Positions 27,231 to 35,881 of a DNA stretch of 64,000 bases are shown piece after piece. Where the stretch lies: NCBI RefSeq assembly GCF_902498995.1, contig NZ_CABVLY010000028.1, positions 1-64,000 on the forward strand, read 5' to 3'. This DNA comes from Burkholderia anthina (GTDB taxonomy: Bacteria > Pseudomonadota > Gammaproteobacteria > Burkholderiales > Burkholderiaceae). The notes under the pieces were generated by a model that was given only the letters and a program-made list of their open reading frames with translations, was not told the DNA's origin and searched no databases. The position numbers and the translations under genes were made by a program. How positions within the stretch are numbered: the first letter of the stretch is position 1; each line of letters starts with the position of its first letter.

Positions 27231-27713
27231 ATGCAACAGATCCGCTTTTGTACCGCCGCTCTTGCAGTCTGCGTCGCCTTTTCGGCATTTGCGGCGCAGG
27301 CCGTCGCCGGCGGTTCGCCACATCCGCCCGGTGCGGCGATCAAGGCCGAGAACGCGCGCTGGGCAGAAGCCTTCGCGCGCGGAGACTACGCGGCGATCGG
27401 CCGCCTCTATACGAACGATGGCACGCTCTTGCCGCCGGGCGGCGACAAAATAACCGGGAGCCGCGCAATCACCGAGTACTTCACCAAGGGGTATGCCGGA
27501 TCGAAACCGGCTACCGTATCGTTCAGCAATTATGAGTTCTACGGGAACGACCGGGTCGTGACGGAGGTGTCGGATGCGGAAGTCCGCGACCACGACGGAA
27601 AGCTCCAATACCGCGGCAAGCAGACCCTCGTTTTCCTGAAGCAGGCCGGCGCCTGGAAGCTGCATCGCGACATGTGGAACGACTACGGTCCGCTGAAACC
27701 CGAAGGCAATTGA
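27231..27713 (+). CDS. Secreted SnoaL/DUF4440-like protein
   Basis: A 160-residue protein with a signal peptide (MQQIRFCTAALAVCVAFSAF, cut near AQA or VAG) and an NTF2-like fold: IKAENARWAEAFARGDYAAIGRLYTNDGTLLPPGG, then KQTLVFLKQAGAWKLHRDMWN. Members bind small ligands or act as simple hydrolases/isomerases. It follows the Tat-exported PfpI protein, so both probably act outside the cytoplasm. Confidence 0.85.
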   Translation: MQQIRFCTAALAVCVAFSAFAAQAVAGGSPHPPGAAIKAENARWAEAFARGDYAAIGRLYTNDGTLLPPGGDKITGSRAITEYFTKGYAGSKPATVSFSNYEFYGNDRVVTEVSDAEVRDHDGKLQYRGKQTLVFLKQAGAWKLHRDMWNDYGPLKPEGN

Positions 27714-27808
27714 GCGCCCGGCGCAGCGCGGACAATCGCTTGCCGGAAATGCCGGCGCGCCATCAGGCTCGTGCTGGCCGAGCGGCGCGCTGATGGACTG
27801 TCGATCGA

Positions 27809-28756
27809 TCAGCGCTCGCCGTTCAATCGGCTCTGACGCCGGATCGATTGCGGCGGGTGTCCGTGCAATTTGACGAATGCCCGCCGCATCCGCTCGGGAT
27901 CCGTGAATCCCACCGCGAGCGCAATCTGTTCGATCGGCTCGCTACCGTCCTGCAGGCGCAGCCGTGCGGCTTCGACCCGCAAACGCTCGACCGCCCTGGC
28001 CGGCGTCTCGCCGGTTTCCCGACGAAACGCGCGGCCGAATTGTCGCGGACTTAATCTCGCCGCGTCGGCCAGCCGCTCGACGGGCAGCGCTTCGGTCAAA
28101 TGTTCGCGAGCAAAATTCAGCGCGATGCGGATACGATCCGACTCCGGCTCCATGTGCGACATCGCGGAAAATTGCGACTGACCGCCCGGCCGTCGATACG
28201 GAACGACCAGCAGCCTCGAGACGGCGCGCGCAACGTCCGGCCCCATGTCTCTTTCAATCATCGCGAGCGCCAGGTCGATGCCGGAGGCGATGCCCGCCGA
28301 CGTCCAGATGTGGCCATCCGCGATATAGATACTGTCGCCCTCGACCCGTGTAAGCGGGAAACGCGACTGCAATTGCGCCGTGTATCGCCAGTGCGTCGTG
28401 GCTCTGCGGCCATCCAGCAAGCCGGTTTCCGCCAGCAAAAAGGCGCCCGTGCACACGCTTGCGACCCGCGATGCCTTGGCGCCCAATTTCCGGGCAGCGG
28501 CGATGTTCTCCGAGGTCTGCATCGGAGCGATGTCGCCGCCCACGAAAACGACGGTGTCGAACGTTCGTCTCCCGATCGGCTTCGTCTCGATCGGCATGCC
28601 CACATTGCCGAGAACGGGGCCGCCCGGCTGAGAAATGACATGCAGATCGTACGGGGTATGGCCGGCGGCCGTCGCCACCTGATTGAACGCGGAAAGCGGT
28701 CCGCCGAGATCGAGAACATCGTACCCACGGCAGACGAAGAATCCAATTCGATGCAT
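27809..28756 (-). CDS. GlxA-family regulator (DJ-1/PfpI sensor plus AraC HTH)
   Basis: A 315-residue transcriptional activator. The N-terminal DJ-1/PfpI domain has GGDIAPM and SVCTGAFLLAETGLLDGRRATTHW. The C-terminal double HTH of AraC type includes RLADAARLSPRQFGRAFRRETGETPARAVERLR and QIALAVGFTDPERMRRAFVKLHG. It is convergent with the SDR/PfpI/SnoaL genes and likely controls them. The sensor domain is related to the exported PfpI protein at 26216. Start at 28756 is by homology; no ribosome site is clear. Confidence 0.9.
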   Translation of the reverse strand: MHRIGFFVCRGYDVLDLGGPLSAFNQVATAAGHTPYDLHVISQPGGPVLGNVGMPIETKPIGRRTFDTVVFVGGDIAPMQTSENIAAARKLGAKASRVASVCTGAFLLAETGLLDGRRATTHWRYTAQLQSRFPLTRVEGDSIYIADGHIWTSAGIASGIDLALAMIERDMGPDVARAVSRLLVVPYRRPGGQSQFSAMSHMEPESDRIRIALNFAREHLTEALPVERLADAARLSPRQFGRAFRRETGETPARAVERLRVEAARLRLQDGSEPIEQIALAVGFTDPERMRRAFVKLHGHPPQSIRRQSRLNGER

Positions 28757-28766
28757 GACGAATGAG

Positions 28767-28961
28767 TCAAAGGGAATTCCGATAAAGGCGTATTTTACGG
28801 AAAAACCTCGAATCCCGACATATGGCTTCACATGACGGAAAAACGTCCGGCCGGCGCACGAACACGCTACGGGTAACGGGCGCGCTGTCTTGCGCGAATG
28901 CTGTCGGCATGCTGAACAGCGCGGCGGTTACCGTCGCCGCGCTCGACACGATGATGCGCAT
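28767..28961 (-). CDS. Possible small secreted protein
   Basis: A 64-codon frame starting MRIIVSSAATVTAALFSMPTAFAQ, which reads as a complete signal peptide, followed by about 40 residues rich in Arg. The ribosome site is weak and no family is recognised. It lies directly upstream of the GlxA regulator gene on the same strand. It may be a chance frame. Confidence 0.35.
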   Translation of the reverse strand: MRIIVSSAATVTAALFSMPTAFAQDSAPVTRSVFVRRPDVFPSCEAICRDSRFFRKIRLYRNSL

Positions 28962-28982
28962 GAGCGAGCCGGTATCGCGGGC

Positions 28983-29001
28983 GGGCGGGTGGGTGGGTGG
29001 G
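28983..29001 (+). repeat. G-quadruplex-forming tract
   Basis: Five GGG runs separated by single bases (C, T, T, T), an ideal pattern for a parallel quadruplex in the plus strand. It lies 22 bp in front of the start of the small secreted frame. Confidence 0.6.
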
Positions 29002-29064
29002 TCACTCGGTGTGCCCTCCAACGCGCATCCGGTCGGCGATCGTCGTGTCGTCGATGGCGGCGGC

Positions 29065-29096
29065 AAAAAATAGGCCCGCGCCGAGAGGCGCAGGCC
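29065..29096 (-). terminator. Intrinsic terminator reading on the minus strand
   Basis: A hairpin of GGCC-N-GCGCC around a GAGA loop closes with GGCGC-N-GGCC, and on the minus strand it is followed by TATTTTTT. No annotated minus-strand gene precedes it, so it may end an unannotated small transcript from about 29100-29300. Confidence 0.65.
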
Positions 29097-29300
29097 GAGC
29101 GGAGCTAAAACAACACCTTGGGGGGGACAAGGCGAGACCAGTCTAGCCCGTTACGGCTCAAAGAAGATTTCAGCCCGGATTACAGCTATTACTCCATATG
29201 ACGAAGTGCCGGTCGCCGTCGCGCTCGCCCAAGTGATGACATATCGCTCGCGCCCGCATGCCGGCGCGCCCGGCACTCGTAGCCCTTTTCCATGTACGGG
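29097..29300 (-). ncRNA. Possible small RNA or leader ending at the orphan terminator
   Basis: About 200 bp with no convincing gene ends at a good minus-strand terminator. A C-rich single-stranded segment (CCCCCC near 29122-29128 on the minus strand) could pair with ribosome-binding sites. The transcript start is not defined. Inference from the terminator only. Confidence 0.3.
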
Positions 29301-29363
29301 TTAACGCCGCTTCCGGCAAACCCCCCTAATATGACGAGCAGACCCACCACGACGGAGTCCCGG

Positions 29364-30545
29364 ATGACCGCCACGCCCTCATCGTCACCGCAACCGCAAA
29401 CCGATCCGGCGCTCGTCGCGCGCATCGACGCGGTCCTGTCCCGCCAGTTCGACACGCAGCGCCTCGTCGGCGCGGTCGTGCTGGTCGCGCACCACGGCGA
29501 GCTCGTCTATCACCGCGCCGCCGGATTCGCCGACCGCGAGTCGCGCACGCCGATGCGCGAAGACACGCTGTTCAGGCTCGCGTCGGTGACGAAGCCGATC
29601 GTCTCGACGGCTGCGATGGCGCTCGTCGCACAACACAAGCTGTCGCTCGACGAAGACGTCACGCGCTGGCTGCCCGATTTCCGCCCCGCGCTGCCTGACG
29701 GCCGCGTGCCGACGATCACCGTGCGCCAACTGCTCACGCATACGGCCGGCCTCGGCTATCGCTTCTCGGAAGCCGACGCGAATGGCGTCTATGCCCGCGC
29801 GGACATCTCCGACGGCCTGGATGCCGCGTCGATCACGCTCGGCGAAAACGTGCGCAGGATCGCGAGCGTGCCGTTGCTGTACGCCCCCGGAACGAGCTGG
29901 AACTATTCAGTCGCGATCGACGTCGTCGGTGCGCTGATCGAGGCTGTCTGCGGCGTGCCGCTCGGTGACGCGATCGATGCGCTCGTGCTGCGTCCGCTCG
30001 GTGCGCGCGACACGGCGTTCGTCGCACGCGATGCCGCACGGCTCGCCACCCCTTACGTCAACGACACGCCGCAGCCGCATCCGCTCGCGGAAAACGAGAC
30101 GGTTCCCATCGTCGAAGGGTTCGTCGGCGTGACCTACTCCCCGTCGCGCGCGCTCGATGCGCATGCGTTCCCGTCGGGCGGCGCCGGCATGGTCGGCACC
30201 GCCGGCGACGTGCTGAAGGTGCTCGACACGCTGCGCGCGGGCGGCGGTGCGCTGCTGCCTGCCGCGCTGGCCGACGAGATGGGCCGCGTACAGACGGGCG
30301 ATGTCGAGTTGCCGGACCGGCCCGGCGTGGGTTTCGGGATCGGTTTTTCGGTGTTGCGCGACCCGCAGGCGGCCGCGTCGCCGGAATCGGCGGGCACCTG
30401 GCGCTGGGGCGGTGTCTACGGCCACTCATGGTTTGTCGACCGCGCCCGCGGGCTCACCGTCGTGTCGCTATCGAACACGCTGTATGAAGGGATGAACGGG
30501 CAATACACGGTCGATCTGCGCGATGCCGTCTATGGCGTGCGGTAA
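29364..30545 (+). CDS. Serine hydrolase (class C beta-lactamase/esterase type)
   Basis: A 393-residue protein of the penicillin-binding fold. The nucleophile motif is SVTK at about residues 74-77, and the Tyr motif is in WNYSVAIDVVG. A late GHSW replaces the classic KTG. The family includes EstB-like esterases and LACTB homologues more often than true beta-lactamases. No signal peptide is seen from the chosen ATG, which has GGAG six bases upstream; earlier in-frame ATGs exist. No obvious operon partner. Confidence 0.88.
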   Translation: MTATPSSSPQPQTDPALVARIDAVLSRQFDTQRLVGAVVLVAHHGELVYHRAAGFADRESRTPMREDTLFRLASVTKPIVSTAAMALVAQHKLSLDEDVTRWLPDFRPALPDGRVPTITVRQLLTHTAGLGYRFSEADANGVYARADISDGLDAASITLGENVRRIASVPLLYAPGTSWNYSVAIDVVGALIEAVCGVPLGDAIDALVLRPLGARDTAFVARDAARLATPYVNDTPQPHPLAENETVPIVEGFVGVTYSPSRALDAHAFPSGGAGMVGTAGDVLKVLDTLRAGGGALLPAALADEMGRVQTGDVELPDRPGVGFGIGFSVLRDPQAAASPESAGTWRWGGVYGHSWFVDRARGLTVVSLSNTLYEGMNGQYTVDLRDAVYGVR

Positions 30546-30996
30546 CGCGTGGAATGGAAAGGCCCGGCGAAGCCGGGTCGACAAGATCGGCGTGCGGCGT
30601 CGGAATCGAACGCCGGTCACTCCCCGCACTCGATTCCCGCCGGCAAAACCAGCCCCGATCGGACAGTGTCGTCATTTGTCGCCCCGGGGCATCAGGAATT
30701 GGTCAATCTGGTTTTATTGCGGCCCAGGGGACACACATTGCCAGCCGGCAATTTGTAGCCCAAGAGATACAAAAACACGTGAAGGCTACTCAATCCACGT
30801 TAGCCGGCTCTGCCTCCGACTACCGGTTGAACGCCCCGCCGGGCCCCGCGTGACCGGCGTCTATCTCGCAACCCCTCGTCACGCGCCCCACCCCGCCCCC
30901 GATTACCTAGGTAATTGACACGTATAGACCTAGGTAATTGGCGTCCCTAGTATGGTTTCGACGCGAATCGAGCGCGCATCTGAAAAGGACACGACC
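30546..30996. other. Intergenic region with hairpin and operator repeats
   Basis: About 450 bp without a gene. A CCCGGC-GAA-GCCGGG hairpin at 30563-30577 lies just behind the serine hydrolase stop but has no T-run. The palindromic repeats near the MFS gene are listed separately. Confidence 0.5.
30903..30940. promoter_or_regulatory. Two copies of ACCTAGGTAATTG, the first within TTACCTAGGTAA
   Basis: The perfect palindrome TTACCTAGGTAA lies at 30903-30914. ACCTAGGTAATTG occurs at 30905-30917 and again at 30928-30940, 23 bp apart, about two helical turns. The same palindrome recurs at 34611 before the EamA gene. The PAS-LuxR regulator between them is the natural candidate binder. Confidence 0.65.
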
Positions 30997-32343
30997 ATGA
31001 GCACCCAAAACGTCGACACCAAAACGTTACGGCGCGTGATCGCCGCGGCGTCGATCGGCAACTTCGTCGAGTGGTTCGATTTCGCCGCATACGGCTTTCT
31101 CGCCACGATCCTGACGCGCGAGTTCTTTCCGAGCGGCGACCCGACCATCGGACTCCTGAAGACTTTCGCCGTCTTCGCGGTGGCATTCGCATTCCGTCCG
31201 CTGGGCGGCCTGATCTTCGGCGTCATCGGCGACCGCATCGGACGCAAGCGCACGCTCGCGCTGACCATCCTGATGATGGCGGGCTCGACGACGCTGATCG
31301 GCCTGCTGCCGACCTACGCAAGCATCGGATACTGGGCGCCCGTGCTGCTCACGATCATTCGCTGCGTCCAGGGCTTTTCCGCAGGCGGCGAATACGCGGG
31401 GGCATGCGCCTACGTGATGGAACACGCGCCGCGCCGCCGTCGCGCCTTCTTCGGCAGCTTCGTGCCGGTATCGACGTTCTCGTCGTTCGCCTGTGCGGCC
31501 GTGGTCGCCTATCTGCTCGAGTCGTCGCTGTCGTCGCAGGCGATGATCGACTGGGGCTGGCGCGTGCCGTTCCTGATCGCCGCCCCGGTCGGCCTCATCG
31601 GCGTCTACCTGCGGGTCAACCTGAATGAAACGCCGGCGTTCCAGGCGCTCGAAGGCAAGCACGACATCGCGCACGCACCGCTGATGGAAACGCTGCACTC
31701 GCAGTCGTGGAATATCCTGAAGCTCGGTGCGTTCGTGTCCGTGACCGCGCTGTCGTTCTACACGTTCACCACCTATTTCGCGACCTACCTGCAAGTGGCC
31801 GGCCACCTGTCGCGCGGCACGTCGCTGCTCGTGACGGTCCTCGCCCTGCTGTTCGCCGCGGCGCTGTGTCCGGTTGCGGGCTTGTTCTCCGATCTCGTCG
31901 GCCGCCGCGCCACGATCGCAAGCACCTGCATCTTCATCATCGTGTCGGTCTATCCGGCCTTCTCGCTGGGCGGCTCGGGCGTGTTGTCGCACTCGCTGGC
32001 CGGCGTCGCGCTGCTCGCCATCGGCGCGGTGTTCTCGGGTGTGGTGACGGCCCCGCTGATGTCGGAAGTGTTCGCGACGAAGACCCGCTACACGGCCTCC
32101 GCGATCACGTACAACCTCGCCTACACGATCTTCGGCGGCACCGCGCCGCTCGTCGCCACGTGGCTGATCTCCGCGACGGGCACCAACCTGTCGCCGGCGT
32201 ACTACCTGATCGCGGTGTCGATCTTCGCGATGATCGGCGGGCTGGCGCTGCCGGAAACGTCGAAGACCGCGCTCGAAGATGCCGGCCCGGCAACGGGCAG
32301 AGCCGCCCAGTCCGCAAAGCGCGGCGTCGAACGCGCCGTTTGA
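30997..32343 (+). CDS. MFS transporter, metabolite:H+ symporter type
   Basis: A 448-residue, 12-span inner-membrane protein. The N-terminus ASIGNFVEWFDFAAYGFLATI and the loop GDRIGRKRTLALTILMM are typical of the MHS branch (ProP, ShiA, KgtP-like), which imports small organic acids or betaines. AAGGACACG precedes the ATG. It heads a plus-strand group with the dipeptidase and is preceded by two copies of a putative operator. Confidence 0.92.
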   Translation: MSTQNVDTKTLRRVIAAASIGNFVEWFDFAAYGFLATILTREFFPSGDPTIGLLKTFAVFAVAFAFRPLGGLIFGVIGDRIGRKRTLALTILMMAGSTTLIGLLPTYASIGYWAPVLLTIIRCVQGFSAGGEYAGACAYVMEHAPRRRRAFFGSFVPVSTFSSFACAAVVAYLLESSLSSQAMIDWGWRVPFLIAAPVGLIGVYLRVNLNETPAFQALEGKHDIAHAPLMETLHSQSWNILKLGAFVSVTALSFYTFTTYFATYLQVAGHLSRGTSLLVTVLALLFAAALCPVAGLFSDLVGRRATIASTCIFIIVSVYPAFSLGGSGVLSHSLAGVALLAIGAVFSGVVTAPLMSEVFATKTRYTASAITYNLAYTIFGGTAPLVATWLISATGTNLSPAYYLIAVSIFAMIGGLALPETSKTALEDAGPATGRAAQSAKRGVERAV

Positions 32344-32399
32344 ACACACGTCCGGCTCGTCGAGCCGGCCTGCAAAAAATCAACGCATCGAGAGACACC

Positions 32400-33371
32400 A
32401 TGACGAGCCTTCACGACTCCAGCATCATCATCGACGGCCTGAACATTTCCAAGTTCGAGCGATCGGTGTTCGAAGACATGCGCAAGGGCGGCGTCACGGC
32501 CGTCAACTGCACGGTCTCGGTGTGGGAAGACTTCCAGAAGACGATCGACAACATCGCGGAAATGAAGCAGAAAATCCGCGAATACAGCGAGATCCTCACG
32601 CTGGTGCGCACGACGGACGACATCCTGCGCGCGAAGCGGGAGAACAAGACCGGCATCATCTTCGGCTTCCAGAACTCGTATGCGTTCGAGGACAATCTCG
32701 GCTATATCGAAGTGTTCAAGGAACTCGGCGTGAATGTCGTGCAGCTCTGCTACAACACGCAGAACCTGGTCGGCACGGGCTCCTACGAACCGGACGGCGG
32801 CTTGTCCGGATACGGCCGCGAAGTGATCCAGGAGATGAACCGCGTCGGCATCATGGTCGATCTGTCGCACGTCGGCGCGAAGACGTCGTCCGATGCGATC
32901 GCGTGCTCGAAGAAGCCGGTCACCTACTCGCACTGCTGCCCGTCCGGGCTGAAAGAGCATCCGCGCAACAAGACGGACGATCAGCTGCGCGAGATCGCGG
33001 AAGCCAACGGCTTCGTGGGCGTCACGATGTTCATGCCGTTCCTGCGACGCGGCGCCGACGCCACCATCGACGACTATCTCGAAGCGATCGAATACGTGAT
33101 AGACGTGATCGGCGAGGACAAGGTCGGTATCGGCACGGACTTCACGCAGGGCTACAGCACGGAATTCTTCGACTGGATCACGCACGACAAGGGCCGTTAT
33201 CGCCGCCTGACGGATTTCGGCAAGGTCATCAACCCGGAAGGCATCCGCACGATCGGCGAATTCCCGAACCTGACCGCCGCGATGCAGCGCGCCGGCTGGA
33301 GCGAGTCGCGCATCAGGAAGGTGATGGGCGAGAACTGGCTGCGGGTCTTCGGCGAAGTCTGGAACGTCTGA
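32400..33371 (+). CDS. Membrane-dipeptidase-family (renal dipeptidase-like) metalloenzyme
   Basis: A 323-residue peptidase M19-type hydrolase. Metal and substrate motifs appear as IIDGLN near the start (the usual DGHxD is altered), the central VQLCYNTQNLVGTGSYEPDGGLSGYG, VDLSHVG, TYSHCCP and GIGTDFTQG. Homologues sit in dimethylglycine/carnitine catabolism clusters of pseudomonads. The altered first metal motif suggests a non-peptide substrate. It follows the MFS gene by 56 bp with a small hairpin between them. Confidence 0.85.
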   Translation: MTSLHDSSIIIDGLNISKFERSVFEDMRKGGVTAVNCTVSVWEDFQKTIDNIAEMKQKIREYSEILTLVRTTDDILRAKRENKTGIIFGFQNSYAFEDNLGYIEVFKELGVNVVQLCYNTQNLVGTGSYEPDGGLSGYGREVIQEMNRVGIMVDLSHVGAKTSSDAIACSKKPVTYSHCCPSGLKEHPRNKTDDQLREIAEANGFVGVTMFMPFLRRGADATIDDYLEAIEYVIDVIGEDKVGIGTDFTQGYSTEFFDWITHDKGRYRRLTDFGKVINPEGIRTIGEFPNLTAAMQRAGWSESRIRKVMGENWLRVFGEVWNV

Positions 33372-33396
33372 GCCGCACCACGCACACGTCGCCGCC

Positions 33397-33975
33397 ATGC
33401 AGCCCCAACTGCCCATCGACGTCGATCCGGACACCGGCGTCTGGACCACCGACGCATTGCCGATGCTGTACGTCCCGCGCCACTTCTTCACGAACAATCA
33501 CGTGGCGGCCGAGGAAGCGCTGGGACGCGAAGCCTATGCGTCGATCCTCTACCCGGCCGGCTACAAGTCGGCCTATCACTGGTGCGACAAGGAGGCGAAG
33601 CAGCACGGCATCGGCGGCATGGCGGTGTTCGAGCACTACCTGAAGCGGCTGTCGCAGCGCGGCTGGGGGATGTTCAGCATCGCCGAAGCCGATCCGGCGA
33701 CGTCGCATGCGCGCATCCATCTGCACCACTCGTCCTTCGTGCTGGCCCGGCCCGACGCGCACGGCAAGCTCTGCTACATGTTCGCCGGCTGGTTCGCCGG
33801 TGCGATGGACTGGGTCAACGACACCGCGGCCGACGGGGCGAGCAAAGGCCCGCGCGCGTATTCGTCCGAAGTGCAATGCGCGGGCGAGGGGCACGCGTGC
33901 TGCATCTTTCGTGTCGAGCCGCTCGCGCGGCAAGCGCTACAGCTACAATCGGACTGGAGTGAACCTGCCCGATAG
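33397..33975 (+). CDS. V4R-containing protein (DUF5943-like)
   Basis: A 192-residue protein. The C-terminal part SSEVQCAGEGHACCIFRVEPL is the cysteine-containing end of a V4R (4-vinyl reductase) ligand-binding domain. The N-terminal part has YVPRHFFTNNHVAAEEALGREAYASILYPAGYKSAY. Such proteins pair with the dipeptidase-like enzyme in Pseudomonas glycine-betaine-linked clusters. It starts 25 bp behind the dipeptidase stop. Molecular function not established. Confidence 0.8.
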   Translation: MQPQLPIDVDPDTGVWTTDALPMLYVPRHFFTNNHVAAEEALGREAYASILYPAGYKSAYHWCDKEAKQHGIGGMAVFEHYLKRLSQRGWGMFSIAEADPATSHARIHLHHSSFVLARPDAHGKLCYMFAGWFAGAMDWVNDTAADGASKGPRAYSSEVQCAGEGHACCIFRVEPLARQALQLQSDWSEPAR

Positions 33976-34010
33976 CCTGGGTCCGAATCCGGTTCGGGCC
34001 CGTCGACGCG

Positions 34011-34583
34011 ATGCCGAACATGACCGACACGATGCCCAGCCTCGACTACGAAGATCTCTTCCGGCATCTGCCGGTCGCGGCCATCGTGGCGAAGGAACGC
34101 ATCATGGTCGACTGCAACGACCGCGCGCTGCACCTGTTCAGGGCGACCCGCGACGACATCATCGATCAGTCGTTCGCGAAGCTGTATCCGGAGCAGAAGG
34201 ACTTCGCGACGACCGGCCGCCGCCTGGCCCCGCTGCTCGCGAAACACGCGGGCTTCAGCGACGACCGCATCATGCGGCGCATCGACGGCAGCCATTTCTG
34301 GGTCACCGTCTGCGGCTTCGGCTACAACCCGAAGCGCCCCTTCGAGCTGGCCATCTGGACCTTCACCGACCTGTCGGGCGACACGAAGCATCCCGACGTC
34401 ACCAGCACGCTGACCGAACGCGAGCGCGACGTCGCCGCATTTCTGGTGCATGGCCTGACGAGCAAGGAAATCGGCAAGGAGCTGAACATCAGCCCGCGCA
34501 CCGTCGACATCCATCGCGCAAGCCTGTTGCGGAAGTACGAAGTCCGGACGACACACGATCTCATCGCCCGCCTGCTGGCTTGA
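34011..34583 (+). CDS. PAS-LuxR transcriptional regulator
   Basis: A 190-residue regulator with an N-terminal PAS domain (about 15-120, LPVAAIVAKERIMVDCNDRALHLF) and a C-terminal LuxR/NarL HTH (LTERERDVAAFLVHGLTSKEIGKELNISPRTVDIHRASLLRKY). It has no receiver domain, so it probably senses a small ligand or redox signal. It lies between genes preceded by TTACCTAGGTAA palindromes. A second Met at 34020 is a possible start. Confidence 0.9.
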   Translation: MPNMTDTMPSLDYEDLFRHLPVAAIVAKERIMVDCNDRALHLFRATRDDIIDQSFAKLYPEQKDFATTGRRLAPLLAKHAGFSDDRIMRRIDGSHFWVTVCGFGYNPKRPFELAIWTFTDLSGDTKHPDVTSTLTERERDVAAFLVHGLTSKEIGKELNISPRTVDIHRASLLRKYEVRTTHDLIARLLA

Positions 34584-34610
34584 ATCGCACACGCGCGTGA
34601 CGCCGCGCAC

Positions 34611-34622
34611 TTACCTAGGTAA
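34611..34622. promoter_or_regulatory. TTACCTAGGTAA palindrome before the EamA gene
   Basis: Same perfect 12-bp palindrome as at 30903-30914. It sits 28 bp behind the LuxR stop and 106 bp before the EamA transporter start, suggesting shared control. Confidence 0.6.
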
Positions 34623-34683
34623 GCAGCGCGCATGGACCCGCATCATGCGAGTCCTTATCCTCTTCATACCCCCGGACAGCGTA

Positions 34684-34704
34684 CGTGATGCGCAACGCAT
34701 CACG
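34684..34704. promoter_or_regulatory. Perfect inverted repeat in the EamA leader
   Basis: CGTGATGCG and CGCATCACG are separated by CAA, followed by ATTTT, 24 bp before the start codon. It may be an operator or a weak attenuator. Confidence 0.4.
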
Positions 34705-34727
34705 ATTTTCCTCGAACGATCGCCATC

Positions 34728-35624
34728 ATGAAGCTCGCACGCGTCGCATTCCTCCTGCTCGGCCTCTTCTGGGGATCCAACTTCATCTACATGAAGTACG
34801 CGTCGCAGTTCATCAGCCCGATGCAGATCGCCTTCGTGCGCGTGCTGTTCGGCTTCCTGCCGCTGGCGTTCGTCGCGTGGCGACGAAAAGTCATTCACGT
34901 TCGCCAGCTACGCCACCTTCACCACTTCATCGTGATGGGGCTCGTCGCAACCGCGTTCTACTATTTCGCCATCACGCAGGGCACCGCGCTGCTGCCGTCC
35001 GGCATCGCGGCCGTGCTCGGCAATGCGGCCGCGCTCTTTACCGCGATCTTCTCGGCGCTCTTCCTGAAATCCGAAAGGCTCAATCGCGTGATGGCGGGCG
35101 GCGTGCTGCTCGGATTTCTCGGGATCACGCTGATCGCCCGCCCGTGGGAGGGCGCCGGCAGCACGATCGCGCTGTCCGGCGTGTTCTGGCTCCTGACGAG
35201 CTCGCTCGTGCTCGGCCTCTCGTACGTCTACGTGCGTGCGTTCCTGAGCCCGCTGCAATTGCCGCCGCTCACGCTGGCGACGTGGCAGATGGGAATCGCG
35301 GTCGTCGCGCTGGCGGCCGTCACGCATTTCGACGGCATCTCGCACATCGCCGGCCATCCGCTGGCGGGAATCGGCCTCGTGGTCGGCGGCGGCATTCTGG
35401 GCACCGGGATCTCGTTCCTGCTGTATTACTACCTGCTGGACGAATTCGGCGCGGTGGCGTCGTCGGGGGCGACCTACATGGCGCCGGCCGTCGCGCTGCT
35501 GATCGGCTGGGCCGTCGGCGAGAAATTCGGCCCGCCGGAGTGCGTCGCGCTCGTTCTGATCATCCTGAGCGTGGTGACGCTGCATCTCGGGCGGCAGCGC
35601 ATGGTTCAGCGCGCGATGTCGTAG
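34728..35624 (+). CDS. EamA/DMT-family transporter
   Basis: A 298-residue, ten-span inner-membrane protein with two EamA repeats (LARVAFLLLGLFWGSNFIYMKYA and STIALSGVFWLLTSSLVLGLSYVYVRA). Probable metabolite exporter. It is preceded by the same palindrome as the MFS gene of this cluster, so an importer and an exporter seem to be co-regulated. Confidence 0.9.
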   Translation: MKLARVAFLLLGLFWGSNFIYMKYASQFISPMQIAFVRVLFGFLPLAFVAWRRKVIHVRQLRHLHHFIVMGLVATAFYYFAITQGTALLPSGIAAVLGNAAALFTAIFSALFLKSERLNRVMAGGVLLGFLGITLIARPWEGAGSTIALSGVFWLLTSSLVLGLSYVYVRAFLSPLQLPPLTLATWQMGIAVVALAAVTHFDGISHIAGHPLAGIGLVVGGGILGTGISFLLYYYLLDEFGAVASSGATYMAPAVALLIGWAVGEKFGPPECVALVLIILSVVTLHLGRQRMVQRAMS

Positions 35625-35881
35625 GAAGCGGTTTTCCCGCCGGTCGGTCTCGGCAAAGAAAGGGCTTCGTGGGTTTCTGTGGATGTGAATGTTGCTTGCT
35701 GACCCGCTACGGCCACTCGAGCGATCCGGGCTAACATCAGGCTACGGACGGGTTCAGGGTTTGCGCCGTTGCACCATGTAGCGAGCGTCGAGTACCGCGT
35801 CCAGCCGGTACGAGAAAGAGAGCGCACACGCGAGTGCTTGCTCTGATCATCCTTCACGGACCTGCTGTTCGCCCAAATCGG

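Noticed and set aside
30563..30577. CCCGGC-GAA-GCCGGG hairpin behind the serine hydrolase
   Set aside because: No T-run follows on either strand, so it is not called as an intrinsic terminator.
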